Below are positions 1 to 12,322 of a stretch of 64,000 nucleotides of DNA, in pieces (the first letter of the stretch is position 1; each line of letters opens with the position of its first letter). The stretch is from Xylaria sp. FL1777 (Eukaryota > Ascomycota > Sordariomycetes > Xylariales > Xylariaceae). A program made the position numbers and the translations under genes. The stretch covers positions 124,001 through 188,000 of the forward strand of contig MU400553.1 of the NCBI GenBank assembly GCA_022578965.1, read 5' to 3'. Below the pieces are notes generated by a model that was given only the letters and a program-made list of their open reading frames with translations, was not told the origin of the DNA and did not search any database.

Positions 1-225
1 TGCTATCCAGCGGTCGGGTCGGGGTTATTCAGGCACCTCTGATTATGTAATTATGTAGATATTGCGTTTATGTTATTTCCGGGGCTATTGGTATCACCTG
101 GACACTCCAAGATAGGTCGGATCCGTTGCTGATAAGGAAGGGAGCCTACCTACCTATGACCTCTACGGTAACAACTACGACAATGTGCTATTCAACCTCT
201 TCAACTCTGTGCCGCGCACTTGAGA

Positions 226-1816
226 ATGGATCAAGACGATAGCATCCACGGCCCAGATTTCGATGATCCTCGTACTTCTATACGGATTAGGAGTCGGAGG
301 TCTCCTTCAAGTCATGCGATATGGCTTGTGCTTTTCCTCTTGCTCCTAGTCAACCTCACTATTGGCATCTCTAACATTCCGCTAAACCGGCTCCTTGAGC
401 GACGTCTCTGCCGAGCCTACTATGATTCAGACCACGATGTAGATGAAAAGTTGTGCAAGGTAGATAGCGTACAGCAAGACTTAGCGTGGATCATGGGCTC
501 TTTCGAGACACTATGGATCGTTGGTGGTAAGTGGGATAAGCGTACATCCTTTCCGATATTGCCGCTGCTAATCTACACATTTAACGAAGACTTCGTAATG
601 ACGATACCGCTCACATTTCTCTCTGAAAGATACGGTCGAAGCAGGATCTTGTTGCTCAACCTCGTTCCTCGACTATTCATGCTTTTCTGGACTCTTAGCA
701 TCTCTTATTTCGAAGACTATCTTCCCGCACGAGCTGCTATTGCTGGCGCCTCCCTGTCTGTACTGGGCGGCGATACAGTATTCAACTCTCTCGTATATGG
801 GCTCGCAGCCAGCATAACCGAGGATAGCATAACTCGGTTTGTCACCTTACTCAATATCTGTGAGCGCTGACTGATATCTTCTGCTTATTACTAGAGCGAT
901 CTACTTCAGTAGAATGACAGCTTTGACTTCTGTCATTGGCTTCCTGAGCCCTGCAATAGCGGCAGCTGCCATGACTATAAATCTGTCTCTTCCATTTTGG
1001 TTAGGAACCATCTTCCTCCTGCTAGCGGTTCCGACTGTGCTGTTATTACCAATTGAGCACGAATCCCAAGATGATGCCACTGAAGCACAACGTCCATTGA
1101 TCTCTTCGCCCACCTTAAAGGCCCAGGCTTCTCGCACGTCACTGATTGCGTCTGTTGCCGACCGTGTACGGTCACTTGTATCTGCCGTAGGAAACTTACA
1201 ACTGGCGTTGCTACTCCTATCAATGTTCCTCACCAGTCTAGCTAGTGCGGATACAAAACTCCTCGCTCAGTACATATCAAAGCGCTATCACTGGACATTC
1301 GCATCTGCAGGATACCTACTTTCGGTAAAAGCCATTGTCAATTTCTTTCTGCTAACATTTGTGGTCCCGTTCTTCCTCACCACCCAAGGAAATACATCTC
1401 AGTCTCTCTCCGATACCGCCAATATCCGCTATGCACGGTTTTGTCTAGTATCGTCCGTCTTAGGTGCCCTCGCCATTGGATTTTCAAGTGTCATCTGGGA
1501 ACTAGTCCCAAGTCTTCTGATATATGCCCTAGGTGTGCCGCTTTCCATCTTCACTTTATCACTTGCAAACTCATCGAACATGTGGGCGCGCGCACCGAGT
1601 GGCGGGACCGAGCCAAGTGATCATCCGCAGAGTCACATATTTTCCATTATCATGATGGTGAAAACCCTCGGGTCGCTCGTAGGGGCTCCTTTAATGGCAA
1701 CATTATGGTATCGCGGCATCCAGGCATCGTTCTATGGTAGCCCGTACATCGCGTCATCGCTCATATACCTTGCGGCGTGGTGTGTCTTTTGGAATATCAA
1801 GGTATATCAGAATTAA
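226..1816 (+). CDS. MFS transporter, probable drug/metabolite efflux type
   Basis: Major facilitator superfamily membrane transporter, about 496 aa, expected to export or exchange small molecules at the plasma membrane. The exons I read are 226-526, 590-859 and 897-1816. Splicing the first intron joins IVG to DFV and restores the loop between helices 2 and 3, where FLSERYGRSR resembles MFS motif A (GxxxDRxGRR). A hydrophobic helix begins at about residue 35, several more follow, and a long hydrophilic central loop lies near residues 330-350. The start is the first ATG after an in-frame TTG. The second intron (860-896) is only 37 nt and is the only phase-compatible choice. Its acceptor, AG in TACTAGAG, is unusual because the better acceptors at 894 and 909 break the frame. 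The substrate is unknown. Superfamily membership is secure, but intactness is less certain. Confidence 0.82.
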
Positions 1817-2690
1817 GCTATCCAGCACGTATATAGCCGGAGGTTTCTGCGTTGTTCTACCATGAAAGCAGGAAACATAACGTTAATTTTAAGGTAATTT
1901 GAGATAGAAGATCTAGGAATGAGAGAAAGGTAATAGTACTATTAACTAGAAGATGGATTGTAGTATCTATCGTGATAGTGAAATTACCTAGTTTCGGAGA
2001 TGGTCGAGAGTGTTGAGAGTAAGTAGATGGTACAGTAGTGCTACAGTGTATATACAGTCGAGGGTCTTAGACGAATTAGGTAACGCAATGTTTCCTCGCT
2101 ATAATCGGCTATGATGATTAGGTAAAATTGAACATCTGCTGTCGTGAATTGTTTTGATTACCACAAGACAAGGAACTTGAAATGATACCCGACGTAGGTA
2201 GGTATCTAGTATCAATTCGTAGTCAACCGTGACTGCAGTGACTTTCGCCAGCTGCAGGAAATAAAGGCAATGTAATTTCCCCGGTTTCTTTTTCCCAATT
2301 GCCGATCTCCGATCGGCTGGCACAAAAAAGACAGTAGTGACGTTGTGATGCACACGCGGCCAATGACAGAGGCGCCATCCAATAGTGTTCATACCCAGCT
2401 CTCACAACCGAAAGCTTCTGGTGTGTAACTTTTACCTTTTACCTCGTTAACCTACCTGAGGCTGGTTGGGAGGCTACGGTGCCATCGGGCGGCATTGGAG
2501 CGCCACATCATGTACTTACATTAACCTATGTAAACTACATTCCATACTTCATCAAGTCCAAAACATCGCCATCGCATCAAAACATCAAGCACTCCATCAT
2601 ACATCGCCTAGGTGATAGGCAGTGATAGCCGCTGTGTTGTATTACCGCCGCCTTCTAGCTATATTCTTCCCAATACCGGGCCTTTTCAGA
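1817..2690. other. Spacer between MFS gene and PNS1
   Basis: No gene recognised. The last 150 bases are C/A-rich with many CATC and AAAACATC words, which looks like the promoter and leader of the PNS1 gene. Short open frames on the minus strand here have no coding character. Confidence 0.5.
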
Positions 2691-4682
2691 ATGGCTAATG
2701 GCCAACCTCATGGCGAGGCCGCCAGCTACTTTAATAATGACCCCGAGATCGGGAACCCCTACGGACAACAACAGCAGCAGCAACAGTATTCGGAGAAGCC
2801 CATGTTTGATCAGGCATTCAAATTAGAGAAGCCCAAATACAACGACTTGTGGGCTGCTATCCTCGTACGATAAAACCTACCTCTGTACGCGGTGCAAGCC
2901 AACTTATTTCTACAGTTCATCCTCGTTTGCGCCGGTTTTGTTGCCGTCTCCGGACTTGCAATTCATGGCTACGGTATGCCCACTAACATCCGGAGCCCGT
3001 GTAGCTAGCTTCAGGTTCTGAAGCCGACTCAATGCTTCATAGTTAGGGCTTGACTCAGCATTCAAGTACCTAGATATTGTACTAGTCCGGACGATGCTAA
3101 CTCCATGACAGCTTCTGATAAAAGTACATTTGGCAATGGGATTTACGACTCGAATTCCCGGGCAGGCCTGAACACGAACACTATTGTCTTGTTCGCCTTC
3201 ATCTTGGCTGTTGCCGTCGTCTTCAGCTATGGTTACGTGCTCGTCGCACGAACTTTCCCCCGCGCCTTTATTTGGGTTACGGGTAATACACACATTCAAG
3301 CTTAAAATCGTCAGCACTCTACTAAGTAACCTGTAGGAATTCTCAACATCATTTTCGGCCTAGTCACCTCAATCTATATGCTTTACCGCCATTACTATTC
3401 TGGCGGCATTGTGTTTCTCATCTTCACTGTGTTTTGGATCTTCGCGTTCATTGTCAGTTCTCCCTCTGTGTATGTTAGTGCCAAAGCTTACATGAAGCAG
3501 ACATGGATCCCTCGTATTCCCTTCAGCGCTCTCATGCTCAAGACAGCTGTCGACGTGTCCAAAACCTACGGCCACGTCTTCTTAGTGAGCTTCTTGGCCG
3601 GCATACTCGCCACAGCCTTTGCGGCGTACTACTCTGTGACATTTGTCGCCGTATATGCAAAGTACAGCCCCGGAGGTGGCAACCCCGCTTGTTCAACCGG
3701 GGGCGGTGGTTGCAGCACTGCTAAAGTCACGGGTCTTTTGGTCTTTATAACATTCGCTGCTTATGTGAGTTTCTCTTGTCGTTCGTTATGTTCAGCTCAT
3801 AATTTTCAAGGCTGACTCCTTTCAGTGGATCTCGGAGGTGATCAAGAATGTGACGCATACTACCGTGTCTGGGGTCTTCGGGTCCTGGTACTTTTTCAAC
3901 CCTTTGGAGCAACCGAGAGCTGTCACTCGGGGGGCTCTGAGACGGTCTCTCACCTTCTCTTTTGGATCTATTTCTCTAGGCTCCTTATTAGTAGCCATCA
4001 TCAACTTCCTACGTCAGATATGTTCAGTCGCCCGACGTAGTGAAATGGCACAGGGCAACATGGTTGCTTCGATATTGTTCGTCGTCCTTGGTTGCTTGAT
4101 TTCCATTCTAGATTGGGCCGTTCAGTTTCTTAACCGATACGCATTTTCATATATTGCTCTATATGGAAAACCCTACTTTGCTGCGGCTAAAGATACATGG
4201 ACCATGATCAAACAGCGCGGTATCGATGCTCTAATCAACGAATGTCTTCTCGGGCCGGTTTTCTCCATGGGGGCGACTTTTGTCGGATTCGCTTGCGCTT
4301 TATTGGCGCATCTGTATCTCGTAAGTTATATGCTCTTCTTCCTCTGCAGTCTTTTATGCAGCCCGATGCTCACGATATTTCGCTTCCCAGGAATTCACGA
4401 ACCCAGCATACAACAGGAACGGCACTTACACACCTGGTAGGCACACGATGGGATCAACCGTGAGAGATGTACTAACCATTCTCGCGTATAGTGGTCGACG
4501 CATTCGCTTTTCTCATTGGCCTGCAGATCTGCAACGTCTTCACTACACCTCTGAGCAGTGGAATTGACACTATCTTTGTCGCCGCGGCCTGGGAACCAGC
4601 GAAGTTGATGCAGAATCACCCGGACTTGTACGACGCCATGGTGCGCGTGTATCCACAGGTACAAACGGCCATTCATGCCTAA
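2691..4682 (+). CDS. PNS1: PNS1, choline-transporter-like (CTL/SLC44) membrane protein
   Basis: Member of the CTL/SLC44 family of multi-pass plasma-membrane proteins, whose animal relatives transport choline. The role of yeast Pns1 is not settled. Seven exons give 520 aa: 2691-2864, 2916-2973, 3112-3282, 3337-3764, 3826-4320, 4391-4436 and 4492-4682. All junctions have GT/AG ends and matching phases. The N-terminus is cytosolic and polar with a poly-Gln stretch (residues 26-32), followed by YSEKP and KPKYNDLW, both typical of fungal Pns1. About ten hydrophobic helices follow. The C-terminal third carries the family signature region around NRYAFSYIALYGKPY and FCEAAK-like FAAAKDTW, and the protein ends NHPDLYDAMVRVYPQVQ. 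Length matches yeast Pns1 (about 540 aa). The ATG is the first in frame with this conserved N-terminus. The gene looks intact. Confidence 0.93.
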
Positions 4683-5047
4683 TTCTGATACCCAATCAAT
4701 ACGATATGTAACCCTTGTAAAAGTAATATTAATAACTGCGAATTTGGAGCTCACAGGCGTTTCTTGCGGTAGGGATATGGCCCCAGGGAAAAAATGGCGG
4801 TGGATTGGCGCGGTGATTACGGCTTGTCGTCGAGTAACATAGTACCTCTTAATGGGTTTCAGCATATTTATTACCCAGTGTCTTGCTATTTGTTTCATTG
4901 GAATATTTCAGTTTACTATTCGTGCCCACTGATTTGCCCTTATTATAGCTATTTAATGTCATCCACCTCATGTATCATGTAGGCCGCCATCTAATACGGT
5001 CGTGATCTAAGATCGGGCTCTTACAGCTAAGTTAGCCTGATAACAAG

Positions 5048-5065
5048 TTTTTTTTTTTTTTTTTT
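5048..5065. repeat. poly-T homopolymer (18 T)
   Basis: An uninterrupted run of 18 T lies in the intergenic DNA downstream of PNS1. Confidence 0.9.
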
Positions 5066-5589
5066 AGTGACACGTCTAGTTGCGAAGTCGTACGAATCTA
5101 AACAGTTAAAGGTAATCTTATGCAGGCTTTCCAATTCAACGAGTTCAAGTTCATTTTTAGGTAATTTAGCAAACTATAACTTTTCATATCAACTGGCTGA
5201 GCGCTCATATAAATAAGGGATTCAACGCTTTGAATAACTCAAGGACCATGAGAAGCTAAGCAGTAGATAAGTGCGTTCGAGCTGAATCCATTTAGGTCGT
5301 GCCATGAACAGGCTTAAAACTTTTACGCATGAGGCTCAGACAAATGAACTGTAATTCGGGCTTAGAAGAAAGCAGAAGCCGGTATGAAGTTGACTACTGG
5401 TAGTTCACTGCCCTTTTCATTTTCCACCCCCTTTAACGTTACTTATAGGTGGCATCAACGTATGATAGGCTATAGACAGGATAAATATACGGAGGAGTAG
5501 GTTGTAAAACTGATACGAAAGAAGCAGTCACGCTCCAGCAGCATCAACGTAACCACTCGGCTTAATCCATAGGTCTTTGTCAACTATAG

Positions 5590-5880
5590 GTAGTCCCGGT
5601 CAAATCTTCCAGGTCTTCTCAACTTATCCCATACGTTCAAAATCTTGGGCTTCTGGTTGCCGCATTATTTCTCATTAAGGAACCTGTATGTATCTCGACG
5701 GATATGACGACCTTTGAAGTCGCTTGGAAATTTAGCCGATGGTTTTCGAATACTGGCCCCAACGAGCTGGCAGGACACAAACAAAACATTAGCATCTGGT
5801 ATCTCTCCTTAAGCGATCTCAATCCTAGGGGGACCAAGATAGCCCTATCTGGTATCCAATTAATCATAAACCTTGCATAG
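5590..5880 (+). pseudogene. Orphan coding-like frame, possible gene remnant
   Basis: An open frame of about 96 codons runs between two stops, with its first ATG at 5704. It stands out because the surrounding DNA is closed in every frame and because its translation has protein-like composition. Segments include WKFSRWFSNTGPNELAGH and IWYLSLSDLNPRGTK. I do not recognise the family. The spacing of WF, AGH and a Leu-Pro-rich segment faintly resembles fungal transposase domains, but that is a guess. No convincing upstream or downstream exon was found, so a decayed fragment seems more likely than a gene. Confidence 0.25.
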
Positions 5881-6935
5881 CAGCAAGGTCTATGACCCGT
5901 GCGAGCGGTTGACCCCTTCCCAGCAAAAAGTGGAGAGTATTTACCATATCGACGATCTCCTGGTGTAAGTGGTAGAGATCGAATAGCAACAACACCATAA
6001 TCCGATATTCAGGGCCTTCCCAATGAGAAGAAACATACACATCAATTTAATCTAAACAAGTAGAATTATAAATAATCTCATATATGTCGCGGCACGTTGC
6101 GGAGAAATGAGACAGACAATTGAAAAACAAGTTGAGCAAACAAGCTTCGGTAGGGCCTGCCTTGCCAAGAACTCCAACCAGGTACAGGCTTCTTACATTC
6201 CAGCGACCAGGTGATCGGTGCGATCTGCAAAACTCAAATGCGACGACATCGAACGTCGGATAAATACTACTTACACATTTACACAGATCTCTCGGAACCA
6301 GATTTGTAGAACACTGGCTCCGTTGATCTTTATAGTACGTCTCATCAATATTATAATTTCACGGCGGAAGCAGCCGATTCTCGAGAGAATTAGCATGACT
6401 TCCAAAATCGATATTTGCGAGACGTGGTGAGCCTGATATTAATATCGCTCAACGGCGCGCACAATAAATTCATAGCATTGACCATGATTCTCTGGTTCCT
6501 GTTGTATTCGTTGCACTTCAATGAGAATCTGGTATTGTATCTTAAAATAAGGCAGTCACATCAAGAGACAAAAAAAAATAAGAGCATAGGAACTAGTTAG
6601 CTCACACGAGGCTAAATGACAATTAAGATAGTGAACAAAACAACAAGAATAACAGGAGAGTTTTAAACATTGAATTCTATTTTCACATTGAGATATCACG
6701 ACAAACAATTAGACAATTATGACACATCTTAAAATATCATTATTTAAAGGTCTATCCATCATCATCATGAGCTCATGATCGACGACTCAAGAATTAGAAT
6801 ACATTCAAACCAACTTATATATATCACCACCCCCTATCGCCTGCGAGGGCGACATTTTTAGACCTTGGTTCGGAGTAACTCCATCACGCCGCAGCGCCGT
6901 CATTTCCCATGAAAGGATATCCCAGAGGACACCGC

Positions 6936-7571
6936 TTACAGAAGGAGAGCAGCGATGGCAGCACCGACAACGCCAAAAGAGGCGACGACACGGCCAGCAC
7001 CAGCCGTGGGGATGGCAGTGGTGGAGGTGGTGGGGTAGCCAGGGGCAGAGACGGTACCGACCGAGGTGGTCAGAGTGACGGGGTAGCTCTGGGTAGGGTA
7101 AGGAGCAGTGGTGACGGCGACGTAGCTGCTGGACTGCACAGGGTAGGTCTGAGCAGGGTAGGTTGAGGACTCTACGGGGTAGCTAGTAGGGTAGCTGTTG
7201 CCGCCAGCAGGGTAGGTGGTAGGAGTCTCAACAGGGTACGAAGAGCTCTCGACGGGGTAGCTGGAAGAGCCAGCAGGGTAGCTGCTGGGAGTACCGGCAG
7301 GGTACGAGGAGCTCTGGACAGGGTAGCCAGGAGCAGAGCTGGTAGGGTAGCCGGCAGGAGTGGTAGAGTAGACAGCCGAAGGGGTGGACGACTCAACCGG
7401 GTAGCTGGGGGTCGAGGACTTGACGGGGTAGCCGGCGGGCGTGGTGGTGGTGGTCGGGTAAGCAGCAGTGCTGGAGCTGGACTCGACGGGGTAGCCACCG
7501 TTGACGGGGTAGGTGTCGTAGTTGGCAGCGGCAAGGCCGGCCAGAGCAAGGGCAATAGCAGCAGTACGCAT
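6936..7571 (-). CDS. YPV-repeat GPI-anchored cell wall protein
   Basis: Single-exon secreted protein of 211 aa. It has an N-terminal signal peptide (residues 1-16, MRTAAIALALAGLAAA). The body is a low-complexity Ser/Thr/Pro/Tyr domain with about ten YPV units, mostly in the form GYPVESS or SYPVQSS with variants, plus further AGYP and TYP units. The C-terminus is a small-residue stretch (AGAG) followed by a hydrophobic tail ending AAIAALLL, the layout of a GPI-anchor addition signal. The Ser/Thr density predicts heavy O-glycosylation and a cell-wall location. It contains no enzymatic motif and no cysteine, so a structural or adhesive role is inferred. The opposite strand is also open over much of the gene because of the repeat composition, which I treat as a shadow. 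A TATA box lies about 120 bases upstream of the ATG. Confidence 0.85.
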   Translation of the reverse strand: MRTAAIALALAGLAAANYDTYPVNGGYPVESSSSTAAYPTTTTTPAGYPVKSSTPSYPVESSTPSAVYSTTPAGYPTSSAPGYPVQSSSYPAGTPSSYPAGSSSYPVESSSYPVETPTTYPAGGNSYPTSYPVESSTYPAQTYPVQSSSYVAVTTAPYPTQSYPVTLTTSVGTVSAPGYPTTSTTAIPTAGAGRVVASFGVVGAAIAALLL

Positions 7572-7687
7572 TTTGACTGAGGGTTGGGTTGGTTGAAAGT
7601 ATTAGATATTACTTAAGATGTGTAAGTGTCGAGGTGACGGGTATTAAGTTGCCTGAAGCGAAAGACTGTGGTTGAGAGAATGACAAG

Positions 7688-7693
7688 TTTATA
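7688..7693 (-). promoter_or_regulatory. TATA box of the GPI protein gene
   Basis: TATAAA reads on the minus strand about 117 bases upstream of the start codon at 7571, within the normal range for fungal promoters. Confidence 0.5.
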
Positions 7694-8151
7694 CCGAGCA
7701 AGCGAGCGACGGACTGTATTTACAGTGTAGTGAGGGTGAGGAAGGGGAAAAAAGGAAATTGGAACGGAGGAGTGATCATCTGCTTATATATCTTAGCGTT
7801 GCCTTCTTTCATTTCCCCCAGTATTCTGCTCTGGACCAACTGGGGCCTTGCAACATTGGCGAGATTGGATGGCGAAGGGCCAATGTAACGTCTTAGCGCA
7901 GTGATGAACAAAGAAAGGGGGTGTGTGTGGTTCTTTCACGGCCAAGCGGCGGATCCGAGATCTTGGCTAGGCGAGCCGAGGCCAAGAGCCCAAGGGACTA
8001 GTCACTGAGTACCTGGTCTAGTGTGAGGTGTAAGTCGGGGGATGAGGTACTTCGTAGGGGATAGGAGATGGCCCAGAATGGCGAGGATGGTGTGCTGTCT
8101 TGGGCCGGTGGTGTGCTGTCCATGCCTCACCTTACCTACAGACAGATACCT

Positions 8152-8167
8152 TACTGCGTACGCAGTA
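8152..8167. repeat. 16-bp perfect palindrome (tactgcgtacgcagta)
   Basis: A fully self-complementary sequence built from two inverted copies of the TACTGCGTA word that recurs through the intergenic DNA of this window. Confidence 0.85.
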
Positions 8168-11100
8168 CAACAGTACTGCAGGTACACTACGGGGCGCTCC
8201 ATACTACCTACATGGACTACTTGCAGTAGGTCGTATAGTACCTGAATCCGGTAAGTAGTAGGCCGTACTAAGTGTACAGCTGTGCACTAGCGTATAGTAG
8301 TGCAGTGGGTTTTTGATGAGGAACGGTCAGGGTTGATTCCGGTAATTGGGTCGATACTTGATTACGCTATTACCAAAACTGGTAACATACTTACTTATCT
8401 CAGTTGGTAGGTACATTCCCTGTCAGGCCTTATCCCATTCCCTGGTAAAGAAAAGACACGAGCCGTAACACGAGCCTTGTCAGTGCTAACACTATCACCG
8501 CCCCATCCAGCTCTTTATGCAACCAATCCAATTGTGCTGTTATGCTGGCCTAGACCCATCAGCCCACTAAAGACATGCTAGACGCCGCATTGTTATTCGC
8601 CACAGCCTTTGGCTCTTGTGGAGGTCATTATCCCATGCATTATCCCATCTGCATCTCCTAACAGCCGGCCTTCAATGCTCATTGTGTATACACTTATGCG
8701 CACACACACTCACCATCCATGGATTGGACCGGGGAAGACCTTACCCAAAAGCGGAATCTCGAGAGTTGATACCCAAGTAGGTATCGGACCGTTGGTAAAG
8801 CTATTTACTACACCGCGCTCGTATCGTCTTCCTATTGTCTACAGTAGGTCCACTAGGTAGTGACCTGCTACACCAGATCGGACTACACTAACAGCTATTT
8901 TGACGATCACAAGTTACGGCGCGTCACGATCCAGACACTACCTACCTATGTACTGCGTATAGCAGTCCTGTACATGTAGTTACAGTAGCAGTGTGCGATC
9001 CGGTTCACGGTGTCCTGCGTAGCATACATTACTAATGACTACTACACCACACTCCTGAGTACTCTGGGCGTGTTCGCAGCTGCCAACGACCACCATCGCT
9101 GTCTTCCACATGGGCAACCCCGACTGGCCTTTTGTCGATCGGCGGTCTTGATTGGTGTCGTGTGCCTTGCCAACGAACCCAGCCAAGCCCCAGCAAGCCG
9201 ACCGTGTGCCGTCACTGGAGCAGTGTCTGAAGTGTGCGGGACCTGCATCCTCACTCCTGTCTCCTGCGGTACTCCCTCGATCCATTGCCCGCCAGAACCC
9301 GACTACTGCAAGGTACAGGGCTTCCTTTCTGCACGACCTTCCATCCTCGAGTGTTCCCGGGCCTGACAGACCCCAGAGAGCTGCGAAGAGCGGAGCCGGG
9401 CCAAGACAGCCAATCTTAATCGGCAGCCACTTGCGATCCTTGGGCTCCGCTTGAACCCAGATGCTGTCCAGCACCAAGGCAGATCTCTTGCCAGTATTGG
9501 GGCGTCATTGGGTTGCTCAGTAGGGTGCTAATCCCCTGATGCTGGCCCCTGATGACAGAACCTAGGCTCTTCTCGGTGTGCCTCTCGGTTCCATTTGTTT
9601 TACCATTTTGCATGTCAAATCACAAAAATACTAGTGTGTATACACTAGGCCCTAGTATGCTTCACTCTCGTCGCCCCCTCTGACATGCTTGCTGCTGGCC
9701 ATGTTCAAATACGGTGTAGGATTACGGGGGACTGATCCAGCGAGCCTCCTGATTGCTTGAGATGTTTAATTGCACATATAGTGTACCTGAGCGTCAGCGC
9801 CCTTTGCCGCTCTCCCTTACAACCATATTAATCTCACCGATGATTCATTATTCTTGCTTACAACTCTATCAGAGCCACTTAGTGCACCTACTGCTTCTAG
9901 AAATATTGTTGGTCTCCTCCCCCCTGGTAAAAATTTTTATTCGGAATTATGAAACTGGGTACCCATTGGTACACTAATTATATCCCAATAAAGATGGGGA
10001 TGCGCTGCTGGATCTCGTTCTGATCTCGTCAATGCGAACGATCAATATCGAGTTTTTGCAGAACTTGGGAATTCCTTCGGCACAAGCTAATGGGGCCAGA
10101 TCTGATCTTCAATTTGGGAGTACGAGGTCAGTTTATTGCGACTCGAACGCCACAGCGCTGGCATAAGCGCTCAATTTCCGCCCGTGACCGTCACGCAAAC
10201 TACCTGGTACTATTGGCCTTTTCTCCTTTGTCCCGGCTAAATCCCCCCGGCTCGAGTCATCAAGCTCGCATCGTACTACCCTTTTTTCCGGACTCTTACC
10301 TAATTGCAACTCGTAGACCCGGCCTCCCTGCAGCCTCAGCTATTGCCAAAAGACGATAACCAGCGCTTTCTGGTTCGCAAAAACCGTCTGCTTTTCTTTT
10401 GCCAATCTCCGACACTGAAAAAAAAGGTTCTATATCCGATATATGGTATCATCTTTGCCAGATTGGTAGCGGCCGAGAAGATTCACTGCATGTACTTAGA
10501 CACCAGCCCGTCCAGTGGTTCAATAGGGTCTTAATCATCCGACATGAGAAGATGACTGCATACGAGGTTTGGGACACGACGTAACGCACAACAGTATCAT
10601 AAAAACTACCTAACTGACCTTGAAAATGACGTGCCATAGATGCATCTATTTTGGTGGTTTACGCGCGCGCAGTTGTGGCCATGGAAGCACGAACCTCCTC
10701 GGCATGAGACCGAATTGGCCACCAACATTTCCATTAGCGGAAAACTACTACCAAACTCATCACACCTCATCTCACTAACGACGCCACACTGCCATGCTGT
10801 GCCGTCGCGTCACCTCCATTAATGTGACGCGAATCCACCAAAGCGCGTCGATGCTTTCTCTCAGGATGGCTGTTCATCGGCAACTCGGTACTAATTCGAC
10901 TTCTCACTAATCTTGCTCCGGAAGACTCCCGTTGACCAAAACATAAAGTTGACATGAATGTCCTTAACAAAGTTCGTATTGACTTAGCCTCTGGAGTTTC
11001 GGATATTTTCGACCATTGTCTTGCTGCAACAAGTATAGACCCTCGACTTACGCCTCGGTCTATTCGTACACACGAGATTCTAAATATGAAACAATACACC

Positions 11101-12322
11101 ATTAATTAAACCGAGACCTATTCGACGCCACCGAACGGGCGACGAGACGAAGCGTGATCGTCCACGTGAAGATCTCTCTCTACTCCGCTGTCTCACTCAC
11201 TTTGTAGCTGGGTCAATCCACTATCTCGCTAGCTATCCGATGAACCCAGTGCAATTATTGACAGCGACGCACTCCCTATCTCAACGACCTCGACCCGGAA
11301 CCAAAGTCCTGTCTCTCTTGAAACATACAGCCCGATGGCGTGTTGTCTCGTCTCGTCTTGTCTTGCTCATACTGACGCAAGGTTCGGGATTTCAAGAAAC
11401 CTTCTCCCACCACAGCAGCATACTCGTCAGATCCATGTGTTCCGCTAGACAGTAGATAAAGGTGAAGCGGGAAGACTATATATCCGCAACGCGTTTGCGC
11501 CATCTGGTTCCGAGACAAGTCTGTAAGGGGTAGATGAAGATGAATGTAAGTAGGTAAGTACATCCATGAAGGTTAGAGTGGGACACGACGTGGCGATGTC
11601 TCTGTTTATACATCTTTGATGCCGTACACAGCACATCTGATTATCGTCTCTGGTAATTAACACTCGTAATAATCAATCTATGCCCTTGATATAGAGTTGG
11701 CAGTGCGAATCCCAAGTTATTGTAGCTGAAAGGCGGCGATGTTAGTACAGATAGTTATATAGTTATATGAGTATTGGTGAACTTGAACTAAAATCTCCTG
11801 AGCTGTGAAGTTTCTCCGCGAGTCACAGGTTATTTATAGAAGTCGTGGAATTTAGCTCCCTAGGCTGTCTTGTATCTAAGTTATACAAATATATTATAGA
11901 CCTGTCTCGGGAGAGTGCTAAGCTCCAAATGTGCAACATATTGATATTTACCTGAAGTCATTGTCTAAGACATCTGACCCTACTTATATCTGCTGCTACG
12001 GGCTTCACAGCATGATCCATTTTTCATAACATGTCCCACCACAAGGTCCTCTTCTCAATAACCTTGTGTAGAACATAGAACAAGTACGTACCCATTGGTT
12101 GTACAGTCAGTCGGTTGGGTGGTCAAACAATCAATAGCAAACCCGGGTAGCAACCCTACTCCGTGCTCCGGGTCCATCATAGCGAATGTGCACCCAAGTC
12201 TACCGTACCGTACCACAGAGACCCATCTCTTGGTTCCTTTCCCGACCCTAGAACGCCGAGTGACAAACGCAGTCAACGCCTCCAGAAGAAATACGAGATT
12301 CAAGATGGAGGCAAAAAGTACA

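Larger units (their letters stand above)
4683..6935. other. AT-rich spacer with poly-T tract and one orphan frame
   Basis: This 2.2 kb has no recognised complete gene. A run of 18 T lies at 5048-5065. From about 5000 onward the DNA is AT-rich with scattered stops in all frames. The exception is the open frame at 5590-5880, listed separately. Confidence 0.5.
7572..12322. other. Gene-free spacer with palindromic TACTGCGTA words
   Basis: No gene could be supported in this 4.7 kb. It holds short dyad words such as the 16-bp perfect palindrome at 8152-8167 and many TACCTAC/GTAGGTA copies. At 9010-9480 both strands are open for 100 or more codons, but the frames lack protein-like composition, conserved motifs or splice support. 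Confidence 0.5.

Noticed and set aside
8980..9477. Overlapping long open frames on both strands (165 and 118 codons)
   Set aside because: The region is G/C-richer, which lowers stop frequency. Translations are rich in Arg/Ser/Cys without motifs, hydrophobic pattern or matching splice sites.
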